Shown here in pieces: positions 1 through 5,437 of a DNA stretch of 6,739 nt. The DNA is taken from contig CAYPVP010000067.1 in the NCBI GenBank assembly GCA_964414205.1, forward strand, positions 1 to 6,739. The letters run 5' to 3'. Position numbers and translations under genes: made by a program. The DNA comes from STD2-102 sp964414205 (GTDB lineage Bacteria > Bacillota > Clostridia > Christensenellales > CAG-917). The notes beneath the pieces are model-generated. The model searched no databases. It had not been told where the DNA came from and was given only the letters and a program-made list of their open reading frames with translations. The first letter of the stretch is position 1. Each line of letters opens with the position of its first letter.

Positions 1-54
1 GCAGGGCATCAGCACTTCAAGAAACATGGTTGGTATGACCGAGTATCAGTATGT

Positions 55-975
55 ATGTTTGAAGATGAAGAAATTTTGTTGGTAGATGATGAAAAAGTTA
101 GACTTGACACATTTTTGTCAAGTCTATTTTCTGTTTCACGCTCTCTTTGCAAAACTCAAATTGAGAAAAATGGTGCTTTGGTCAACGGAGTTTTGAGAAA
201 AAAAAGTGGCTATGAGTTGAAAAAAGGCGACAAAGTGCAATTTGAAATGCTAGAACCTGAAATTTTCAATGTTGAAGCAAGTGACATTCCATTGGAAATT
301 GTCTATCAAGATGATTTTTTTGCTGTCATAAACAAGCCAAAAGGAATGATTGTTCACCAAAGTTCAAGTTATCAAAAAAACGATACATTGGTGAATGCTT
401 TGCTGTTTCACTTTGACTCGCTGAGTGGAATCAATGGAAACATTAGGCCAGGAATTGTTCATCGATTGGACAAGATGACATCAGGGCTTTTGGTGGTGGC
501 AAAAAATGATTTTGCACATCAAGATTTGGCAAAACAAATTGAAACAAAAAGTGCAAAAAGATTTTATCTTGGAATTGTTGACGGAAACATAAAAGAAGAT
601 GAAGGCGAAATTGTTGCTCCAATTGGCAGAAACCCAAAAGATAGAAAAAAAATGGCAGTTGTTGAAAATGGTCGATTTGCAAAAACGCATTTTCAAGTTT
701 TGGAAAGATTTGGAAACTATACATTTTGTAGGTTTCAACTTGAAACTGGCCGAACGCATCAAATTCGTGTTCATATGAAGCATATTCATCATCCTTTGGT
801 TGGTGATGAAGTCTATGGAGGAAGTCAAGTTTTGGCAAAAAATGGACAAGTCTTGCATGCTACAAAATTGATTTTGACACATCCAAAAACAGGGGAAACA
901 ATGACATTTGAATCTCCAATTCCTGATTATTTTGAAAACATTTTGAAAAAACTGCGAATGACACAAAACAGTTGA
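55..975 (+). CDS. RluD/YlyB-family 23S rRNA pseudouridine synthase
   Basis: This 306-residue protein should isomerise specific uridines in large-subunit rRNA to pseudouridine. An N-terminal S4 RNA-binding domain (about residues 15-65, starting VRLDTFLSSLF) precedes the RluA/RsuA-type catalytic domain. The catalytic motif HRLDKMTSGL places the catalytic Asp at D139. The C-terminal GRTHQIRVHM and HHPLVGDEVYGG motifs are typical of the RluD branch, and the length matches B. subtilis YlyB (about 300). The family normally reads HRLDKDTSG, so Met at 141 is a mild oddity. ATG 55 is the only start codon in this frame inside the window and puts the S4 domain at the usual distance from the N terminus. 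However, no good Shine-Dalgarno lies before it, and the frame stays open to the window edge. Leu is mostly TTG. The exact target uridine cannot be told from sequence. Family assignment is very sure, the exact start less so. Confidence 0.93.
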   Translation: MFEDEEILLVDDEKVRLDTFLSSLFSVSRSLCKTQIEKNGALVNGVLRKKSGYELKKGDKVQFEMLEPEIFNVEASDIPLEIVYQDDFFAVINKPKGMIVHQSSSYQKNDTLVNALLFHFDSLSGINGNIRPGIVHRLDKMTSGLLVVAKNDFAHQDLAKQIETKSAKRFYLGIVDGNIKEDEGEIVAPIGRNPKDRKKMAVVENGRFAKTHFQVLERFGNYTFCRFQLETGRTHQIRVHMKHIHHPLVGDEVYGGSQVLAKNGQVLHATKLILTHPKTGETMTFESPIPDYFENILKKLRMTQNS

Positions 976-983
976 ATGGGTTG

Positions 984-1038
984 AAAAGTTCAGTCTATTG
1001 CAATTTGTTGATGTTTTTGCAAAAGACTGTACTTTTTT
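984..1038 (+). terminator. Hairpin terminator between convergent genes
   Basis: A 20-base arm (984-1003) pairs with 1017-1036 with only two mismatches, around a 13-base loop, and is followed on the plus strand by a T run (1033-1038). It starts 8 bases after the pseudouridine synthase stop codon. Read from the minus strand the same stem ends in CTTTTC, so it may also stop transcription from the convergent NFACT gene, about 160 bases past that gene's end. The long, well-matched stem is seen directly; bidirectional action is inferred. Confidence 0.8.
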
Positions 1039-1198
1039 ATAGTGTAATTTGTTTTTATTTTTTTGATTTGTTTGCTTGGTTTAGGTTGTTTTTTGGCGAT
1101 AATTTGATGTATTTTAACTTGATTGCTCGGTTGATTAGTATTGCTAGAATAGGTCTAAATAAGCACAATATGACCGTATAAAAATATATTTTTTTTAA

Positions 1199-2857
1199 TT
1201 ATGATTTTACAATCAATTCGACATGTTCACATGGTTCAACGTTGACCGTTTTAAAATTTGTGTAAAAAACTTGACCCAAATGACCGTTTGGTTGTCTTTT
1301 GACATTTTTTCTTTGGGTATAGTCAACTTCACATCTCGCATTTTGTGAACTTGATGCAATTTCGGCTGTTGTCAAAATGATTTTTTCATCAGGAATTTTT
1401 CCGTTTGTAAACAAAACAACATGAGCACCGTGAAAGTTTTTCAAGTGAAACCATAAGTCATTTGAACTTGCAATTTTGAAAGTAAGGTTATCGTTTTGAA
1501 CATTATTTCTTCCTTTCATAACTGTAAATCCATCAATGTTGTAAATTGTTGGTGGAAGTGGTTTTTCTTTTTTGTTTTGTTTTTGTTTGTTTTGCCTTTT
1601 TGCACCGATAGATTCTAGTTCAAGTTCAATTTCCAAAAAATTGTCTTCTATGGTGAGCAAATTCAAATTTTCGGCGATTGATTGAATGTAGTCTAGCATG
1701 CTTTTGTCTTTTTCAATTTTTGTTGTCAAAAACTCTTTTGCTCGTTTCAATTTGCTGTATTTTTCAAAATAGGCAGTAGCGTTTTTTGAAGGAGTTAGTT
1801 GTGGGTTCAGTTCAATTTGTTGAGTTGTAGAAGTGTAGTAGTTGAATGCTTCAAAATTTTCATCGCCTTTTTTCAATTTGTAGATGTTGGAAACAATCAA
1901 TTCGCCACAAACTCTCAAATCGTCCATTTTTTCCGTTTCTTTCAAGTGCTGAATGTCAAAATCGAGATTTTTCATTGTTTTCTTTTCAAGATTTGCAACA
2001 AGGTTTTTTAAAGGTTTGATTTTGTTTTTGAGCCTTATTTCTTCATCTTTTTGTGAAAATAAATTATCTATCAATTTATTTAGAGAAGTTTTTTGATTTT
2101 CCGTGCTTGAAGATTTGAAAAAGGTAAACTTGCCATTTTGCAATGTTGGGTAGTAGTCATTTGAATCAACAAATGTGTCAATGTTTTGCAAAAATGAAAA
2201 AATGAATTCTTGTCTTTGGCTTTCCAATGAAAATTTGTTGTTTGCAAAAGTTTGAATTGCGTTTTGAGTGTCGGTTGAAATGCCATTGCAATTTTTGCAA
2301 AAATCTTCAAAACAAAAAGTTATTGCGTTTTCATTGTTTAATGCAGTTGTAAAATCAATTTTGGTTTTGAATGGTGGCTCATAGAAAAGTCCACGAATGA
2401 TGGCACGACTGTTTTCAGTGCTGAATTCAAATTTTTTTATTGCGTCCAAAATTGTGTTTTTTGAATCGGTGAGAATGATGTTTGAGCGTCTGCCCATCAA
2501 TTCAACATACAAAAAGAATCTAGATTCATCTTTCATTTCGTTTTTTCCACAAAATTCAATTTTGAAAATTCTGTCATCATTGAACAAAGAAAAATTTTCT
2601 ATGACTGTTCCGACCAAATGCTTTCTTGCAAGCATCAAAAAGGCTGGTGCAGTCATGGGATTTTGCTTTTTTGTTTCCGTCATGCAAATTCTTGGCATTT
2701 GTGGAGAAGTTGAAACCAGCAAAGTTTTTTTTGTTCCACGCAAAACAAATCGAAGTTCATCGATTTCTGGTTGGAAAATTTTTTCAACTTTGCGTCCAAC
2801 AAGGTGCGCACACAGTTCTTTTTCAAGTAGTTTTAGGGTTAACAAATCTAAATTCAT
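1199..2857 (-). CDS. rqcH: RqcH/NFACT-family ribosome quality-control protein (Rqc2 homolog)
   Basis: This 552-residue protein belongs to the family that binds split 50S subunits carrying a stalled peptidyl-tRNA and, in B. subtilis, recruits tRNA-Ala to add a C-terminal alanine tail marking the chain for degradation. The NFACT-N domain opens with MNLDLLTLKLLEKEL and includes IFQPEIDELRFVLR (28-40), ARKHLVG (77-83) and VELMGRRSNIIL (118-129). D95-R96 in FNDDRIFKI match the Asp-Arg pair RqcH needs for tRNA binding. A charged helical, probably coiled-coil stretch lies in the middle, with GELIVSNIYKLKKG and later KNATAYFEKYSKLKRAKE. The NFACT-R domain near the C terminus has GRNNVQNDNLTFKIA, DLWFHLKNFHGAHVVL and a VDYTQRKNVKR segment. 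I chose ATG 2857 because family similarity begins there; a TTG 39 bases upstream would add 13 unconserved residues. Older names are FbpA-like or YloA. An alanine-tailing role is inferred from the intact DR pair. Confidence 0.92.
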   Translation of the reverse strand: MNLDLLTLKLLEKELCAHLVGRKVEKIFQPEIDELRFVLRGTKKTLLVSTSPQMPRICMTETKKQNPMTAPAFLMLARKHLVGTVIENFSLFNDDRIFKIEFCGKNEMKDESRFFLYVELMGRRSNIILTDSKNTILDAIKKFEFSTENSRAIIRGLFYEPPFKTKIDFTTALNNENAITFCFEDFCKNCNGISTDTQNAIQTFANNKFSLESQRQEFIFSFLQNIDTFVDSNDYYPTLQNGKFTFFKSSSTENQKTSLNKLIDNLFSQKDEEIRLKNKIKPLKNLVANLEKKTMKNLDFDIQHLKETEKMDDLRVCGELIVSNIYKLKKGDENFEAFNYYTSTTQQIELNPQLTPSKNATAYFEKYSKLKRAKEFLTTKIEKDKSMLDYIQSIAENLNLLTIEDNFLEIELELESIGAKRQNKQKQNKKEKPLPPTIYNIDGFTVMKGRNNVQNDNLTFKIASSNDLWFHLKNFHGAHVVLFTNGKIPDEKIILTTAEIASSSQNARCEVDYTQRKNVKRQPNGHLGQVFYTNFKTVNVEPCEHVELIVKS

Positions 2858-2863
2858 TCTTAA

Positions 2864-2891
2864 ATTATACACTCTTTTTGTTTTTTGACAA
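2864..2891 (-). promoter_or_regulatory. Sigma-A-type promoter of rqcH, giving a leaderless mRNA
   Basis: On the minus strand TTGTCA (2891-2886) is followed after 16 bases by a perfect TATAAT (2869-2864). Only six bases (TTAAGA) separate the -10 box from the ATG at 2857, so the usual start of transcription, about 7 bases past the -10, falls on or beside the A of the ATG. No Shine-Dalgarno is seen before this ATG, consistent with leaderless translation. Confidence 0.6.
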
Positions 2892-2949
2892 TTCAAAATT
2901 AAGTTTTCTTTGCCAAAATCGGCAATTTGAAAATTTGCTTATGAAATAA

Positions 2950-2978
2950 TTGCAAAAAAAATTGTGCTGTGCTATAAT
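2950..2978 (+). promoter_or_regulatory. Extended -10 promoter of tig
   Basis: TTGCAA (2950-2955) and a perfect TATAAT (2973-2978) are separated by 17 bases. The TGC just before the -10 makes it an extended -10 (TGnTATAAT). Transcription should start near 2985, giving an untranslated leader of about 68 bases before the trigger factor ATG. It is divergent from the rqcH promoter. Confidence 0.72.
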
Positions 2979-2994
2979 TCGACTATTGTTGACT
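2978..2994 (-). promoter_or_regulatory. CtsR-like operator on the tig promoter
   Basis: Read on the minus strand, these 17 bases are AGTCAACAATAGTCGAA, two heptads in direct repeat with a 3-base spacer. The CtsR consensus is RGTCAAANANRGTCAAA; 13 of its 15 constrained positions match. The site begins at the last base of the tig -10 box and covers the expected transcription start, a natural position for a repressor. CtsR is the class III heat-shock repressor of clp genes in Bacillota. No ctsR gene is in the window, so the regulator itself is inferred. Confidence 0.5.
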
Positions 2995-3042
2995 ATGAAT
3001 ACATATTTGTAAAATTTTAGTCGTATCATCTTTGAGAATACT

Positions 3043-3047
3043 GGAGG
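3043..3047 (+). promoter_or_regulatory. Shine-Dalgarno of tig
   Basis: GGAGG ends 5 bases before ATG 3053 and decides the start. The in-frame TTG at 3032 lies upstream of this site and would add seven residues (MRILEVY) unlike any trigger factor N terminus. Confidence 0.85.
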
Positions 3048-3052
3048 TATAT

Positions 3053-4339
3053 ATGAGTTATACAGTAGAAAAATTGGAAAAGAGCCAATCTAAACTCGCT
3101 TTCACAATTGATGCAACAACTTTTGAAAATGCAATGGAAAAAGCATATCAAAAGGCAAAAGGAAAATTCGCTATTGGCGGATTCAGAAAAGGACATGCTC
3201 CACGCAAAGTCATTGAAGGACTCTATGGAAAAGGCGTTTTTGTTGAAGACGCAATGGACATTGTCATTCCTGAGGCATACAGCAAAGCACTTGAAGAACA
3301 AAAAGACCTTGAAGTTGTTGCTCGTCCAGAACTTGAAAGTTTTGACATGACAGAAGAAGGTGGCGCAACTTTCTCACTTATCGTCACAACAAAACCAGAA
3401 GTTGAACTTGGTTCATATAAAGAACTTGATGTCAAAAAGAAGGGTGTCAGAATTACTGCTGCTCAAATTGAACAATCAGTTGAAGAGGCTCGTGCAAAAC
3501 AATCAAGATTGGTTGAAGTTGAACGCCCAGCAGAAAAGGGTGACACTGTCACAATCGATTTTTCAGGAAGCGTAGATGGAGTCAAATTTGAAGGTGGCAC
3601 TGCTGAAAATTTTGACCTTGAACTTGGTTCAGGAAGTTTCATTCCTGGTTTTGAAGACCAACTTGTTGGCGTCAAAGCAGGCGAAAACAAAGATGTTAAT
3701 GTCAAATTCCCAGAAGACTATCATGCAGAAGAACTCAAAGGCAAAGATTCAATTTTTGCTTGCACAGTTCACAGCGTAAAAACAAAAGAACTTCCAACAT
3801 TTGATGACGAATTTGTCAAAGAAATTTCTGAATTTGACACTGTTGATGCTTTCAAGGCTGACCTCAAAAAGAAACTCAAAGAAGAAGGCGAAGAAAAGTC
3901 ACAAAGAGAATTTGAACAATCAATCATTGACAAAATTGTTTCTTCAAGCAAAGTTGAAATTCCTGATGCAATGCTCGAACAAGAAGTTGAAGATATGATT
4001 GCTGAATTTGAATATAGACTTTCTTATCAAGGACTCAAACTTGACCAATATCTTGGATATGTCAACATGTCAATGGATGATTTGAAAGCACAATATAAAG
4101 AACAAGCACTCCAAACAGTCAAAACAAGACTTATTATGGAAGCAATCATCAAAGCAGAAGACATTCAATTCTCTGACAATGATATGGAAGAAAGAATTGC
4201 AAAACTTGCTGAAAATGCACAAAAATCTGTTGAAGATTTCAAAAAGACATTGAAGAGAGAACAAGTTGATTACATCGTCAACCAAATCATTTCTGACAAA
4301 TTGATGGATACATTGAAATCATTGAATCCTAGCAAGTAA
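3053..4339 (+). CDS. tig: Trigger factor, ribosome-associated chaperone
   Basis: This 428-residue protein binds the ribosome at the tunnel exit and shelters emerging chains, with peptidyl-prolyl isomerase activity. The N-terminal ribosome-binding domain carries the signature GGFRKGHAP, with F44-R45-K46 in the same positions as the E. coli L23-docking loop; His48 replaces the common Lys. An FKBP-type isomerase domain spans about 160-245 (GDTVTIDFSGSVDG, GSGSFIPGFEDQLVG, FPEDYHAEELKGK). The rest is the long helical chaperone arm and C-terminal domain (TFDDEFVKEIS onwards), ending at a typical length (E. coli 432). ATG 3053 follows a GGAGG. Leu codons are mostly CTT/CTC, unlike the TTG-rich pseudouridine synthase and rqcH genes, consistent with high expression. 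The gene has its own promoter and terminator, so it is probably monocistronic, with clpP and clpX next downstream as in many bacteria. Regulation may involve the CtsR-like box on its promoter. Confidence 0.97.
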   Translation: MSYTVEKLEKSQSKLAFTIDATTFENAMEKAYQKAKGKFAIGGFRKGHAPRKVIEGLYGKGVFVEDAMDIVIPEAYSKALEEQKDLEVVARPELESFDMTEEGGATFSLIVTTKPEVELGSYKELDVKKKGVRITAAQIEQSVEEARAKQSRLVEVERPAEKGDTVTIDFSGSVDGVKFEGGTAENFDLELGSGSFIPGFEDQLVGVKAGENKDVNVKFPEDYHAEELKGKDSIFACTVHSVKTKELPTFDDEFVKEISEFDTVDAFKADLKKKLKEEGEEKSQREFEQSIIDKIVSSSKVEIPDAMLEQEVEDMIAEFEYRLSYQGLKLDQYLGYVNMSMDDLKAQYKEQALQTVKTRLIMEAIIKAEDIQFSDNDMEERIAKLAENAQKSVEDFKKTLKREQVDYIVNQIISDKLMDTLKSLNPSK

Positions 4340-4369
4340 TTGAATTTTTAAATTGCTAATATCAAACAT

Positions 4370-4398
4370 AAAAGCCACAACCTTTGTTGTGGTTTTTT
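4370..4398 (+). terminator. Rho-independent terminator of tig
   Basis: CCACAAC (4375-4381) pairs with GTTGTGG (4386-4392) around a CTTT loop. The stem extends through a G-T pair and four A-T pairs, and six T residues (4393-4398) follow. It lies 30 bases after the tig stop codon, separating tig from the clpP-clpX unit. Confidence 0.92.
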
Positions 4399-4487
4399 AA
4401 TTGTTTTGAAAAACCTTATTGATTATCAAAAAATCTTACCATTTAGCAACAAACCATGGGTTGCACAAAAATTCATTGTTTTGCGAA

Positions 4488-4515
4488 AGTCAATAAGAAG
4501 TCAAAAAAAGTCAAC
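4488..4515 (+). promoter_or_regulatory. CtsR-like operator upstream of clpP (three AGTCAA repeats)
   Basis: AGTCAA occurs at 4488, 4499 and 4509. The last two form AGTCAAA-AAA-AGTCAAC (4499-4515), matching 14 of the 15 constrained positions of the CtsR consensus RGTCAAANANRGTCAAA with the correct 3-base spacer. The first repeat is one base out of register (4-base spacer), so it may be an extra half-site. clpP is a classic CtsR target. Caution: the best promoter I can see lies about 100 bases downstream, and no clear promoter overlaps the box, so how it would repress is open. Confidence 0.55.
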
Positions 4516-4613
4516 ATGAAATAAAAAAGGAATTGCGTTTGATTTTGATAGTTAGCATAAAAATATTCTTTCTAAATCTTATTTCAAAATTTGATATAAG
4601 TGGTCAATATCGC

Positions 4614-4643
4614 TTGAACTTTTTTGCGTTTCTATGATAGAAT
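4614..4643 (+). promoter_or_regulatory. Candidate promoter P1 of clpP-clpX
   Basis: TTGAAC (4614-4619) and TAGAAT (4638-4643) are 18 bases apart, with TGA just before the -10 making it an extended -10. Transcription would start near 4650, leaving a leader of about 125 bases. A lone GGTCAA (4602-4607) lies just upstream of the -35. Confidence 0.5.
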
Positions 4644-4723
4644 GTCTAGACAGCAAAAGTGGAAAAGTGCAAAAAAATGAAAAATTCGACAATTCTTTGT
4701 GAATTTTATTCTGCTTTCCTGCC

Positions 4724-4729
4724 TATAAT
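4724..4729 (+). promoter_or_regulatory. Candidate second -10 element (P2) of clpP
   Basis: There is a perfect TATAAT 46 bases before the clpP ATG, but no convincing -35: TTGTGA (4697-4702) is 21 bases away and GAATTT (4701-4706) is a poor match. It would give a leader of about 40 bases. In such AT-rich DNA it could be chance. Confidence 0.3.
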
Positions 4730-4753
4730 TATCATATCTGCTACTAAAAAATT

Positions 4754-4765
4754 TTGTAGCTACAA
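4754..4765. repeat. 12-bp palindrome abutting the clpP ribosome-binding site
   Basis: TTGTAGCTACAA is a perfect palindrome overlapping the first two bases of the AAGGAGG at 4764-4770. Its GTAGC (4756-4760) can alternatively pair with GCTAC at 4740-4744, forming a hairpin just upstream of the Shine-Dalgarno. It could be a protein-binding site or part of an mRNA structure affecting clpP translation; function is not shown. Confidence 0.45.
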
Positions 4766-4770
4766 GGAGG
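4764..4770 (+). promoter_or_regulatory. Shine-Dalgarno of clpP
   Basis: AAGGAGG, near-perfect complementarity to the 16S 3' end, lies 5 bases before ATG 4776. It fixes the start over the upstream in-frame GTG at 4659 and ATG at 4677, which have no comparable site. Confidence 0.9.
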
Positions 4771-4775
4771 ACGAT

Positions 4776-5369
4776 ATGGACAAATTTAATACTTCTGTGC
4801 CTTATGTGGTTGAACAGTCAGGAAAAGGTGAGAGAACTTATGATTTGTATTCAAGAATGCTTGAAGACAGAATTATTTTCTTGAACGGTGAAATTGAAGA
4901 CTATATGGCAAACAGCATTGTAGCACAACTTATATATTTGGAAGGAAAAGACCCAAACAAAGACATCAGTTTGTATATCAACAGCCCTGGTGGAAGTGTC
5001 ACTGCTGGGTTTGCAATTTTGGACACAATGAACTATATCAAATGTGATGTTTCAACAATTTGCGTTGGACTTGCAGCATCAATGGGGTCGTTGCTTTTGA
5101 CTTCTGGTGCAAAAGGAAAGCGTTTTGCTTTGCCTAACAGTGAAATTATGATTCACCAACCTCTTGGTGGAAAATCAGGACAAGCAACAGATGTTGCAAT
5201 TTGGGCTGAAAATTTGCTGAAAACAAAACAAAAATTGAACAAAATTTTGTCAGAATGTTCAGGACAAACCATTGAACAGATTTCTCGTGACACAGAACGT
5301 GACAATTTTATGACTGCCGATGAAGCGCTTGAATATGGCTTGATTGACAAAATTTTTTATAAGAGATAA
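4776..5369 (+). CDS. clpP: ATP-dependent Clp protease proteolytic subunit
   Basis: This 197-residue serine peptidase of family S14 forms the tetradecameric chamber that degrades proteins unfolded by ClpX or other Clp ATPases. The catalytic triad is complete: S102 in GLAASMGSLLL, H127 in MIHQPLGG and D176 in TERDNF, with spacings (25 and 49) equal to those of B. subtilis ClpP. The N-terminal VPYVVEQSGKGERTYDLYSRMLEDRIIFL and the INSPGGSVTAG loop are typical. Length equals that of B. subtilis ClpP (197). clpX follows 68 bases downstream with no terminator between, so the two are probably cotranscribed. Regulation is suggested by the long upstream region with a CtsR-like box, and by a palindrome touching the ribosome site. 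Confidence 0.98.
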   Translation: MDKFNTSVPYVVEQSGKGERTYDLYSRMLEDRIIFLNGEIEDYMANSIVAQLIYLEGKDPNKDISLYINSPGGSVTAGFAILDTMNYIKCDVSTICVGLAASMGSLLLTSGAKGKRFALPNSEIMIHQPLGGKSGQATDVAIWAENLLKTKQKLNKILSECSGQTIEQISRDTERDNFMTADEALEYGLIDKIFYKR

Positions 5370-5408
5370 TTTTGCTGACAAAAACAGCATAGAATAGGAT
5401 ATAACAAA

Positions 5409-5421
5409 GTCGCATAGCGAC
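5409..5421 (+). repeat. Small hairpin in the clpP-clpX spacer
   Basis: GTCGC-ATA-GCGAC is a perfect 5-bp stem with a 3-base loop, six bases before the clpX Shine-Dalgarno. A second small stem, TGCTG (5373-5377) with CAGCA (5385-5389), lies upstream. Neither is followed by a T run, so they are not terminators; they might affect mRNA processing or clpX translation. Confidence 0.4.
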
Positions 5422-5427
5422 ATTAGC

Positions 5428-5432
5428 GAGGT
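5428..5432 (+). promoter_or_regulatory. Shine-Dalgarno of clpX, before a TTG start
   Basis: GAGGT lies 5 bases before TTG 5438. No ATG or GTG in this frame lies nearby that would retain the N-terminal zinc finger, so the TTG is the best start. A TTG start with a moderate ribosome site may keep ClpX synthesis below that of ClpP. Confidence 0.75.
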
Positions 5433-5437
5433 AAGTA

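Larger units (their letters stand above)
4399..4775 (+). other. Long regulatory region upstream of clpP, no gene
   Basis: About 377 bases between the tig terminator and clpP hold no credible gene on either strand. A GTG-started extension in frame with clpP (from 4659) exists but lacks a ribosome site and any family similarity. Items seen are an 11-base inverted repeat TTGATTATCAA (4419-4429), a small hairpin GCAAC/GTTGC (4446-4464), the AGTCAA triple repeat (4488-4515), a TTGAAC/TAGAAT promoter (4614-4643), a second TATAAT (4724-4729), and the palindrome next to the clpP ribosome site. The size is unusual in an otherwise compact window and suggests several layers of control. Confidence 0.6.

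Noticed and set aside
3..38. End of an upstream gene in frame 3 (RASALQETWLV then TGA)
   Set aside because: Codons suit this genome and the stop lies 16 bases before ATG 55, but eleven residues cannot be assigned to any family, and the other two frames are also open here.
972..1181. A 69-residue hydrophobic reading frame starting with TTG overlapping the stop of the pseudouridine synthase
   Set aside because: No ribosome site, a composition of Phe, Leu and Ile expected from T-rich DNA, and it runs straight through the long terminator hairpin at 984-1038.
1180..1193. AT-only palindrome AAAAATATATTTTT just past the end of rqcH as its terminator
   Set aside because: A stem without G-C pairs would be too weak; the long hairpin at 984-1036 is the better candidate.
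1171..1287. TGACCGT occurring three times (1171, 1243, 1281)
   Set aside because: Two copies lie inside rqcH coding sequence, the spacing is irregular, and nothing else supports a binding array.
2858..2896. Longer RqcH N terminus from a TTG at 2896
   Set aside because: The added 13 residues show no family similarity, and this stretch contains the promoter elements.
2910..2925. Inverted repeat TTGCC-N6-GGCAA between the divergent rqcH and tig promoters
   Set aside because: Only 5 bp per arm and no match to a regulator site I recognise; too short to claim.
4659..4775. N-terminal extension of ClpP (39 residues, from a GTG) with a hydrophobic stretch that could be a targeting signal
   Set aside because: ATG 4776 has a near-perfect Shine-Dalgarno and gives exactly the usual ClpP length; the extension resembles no ClpP and contains a candidate -10 and the palindrome.
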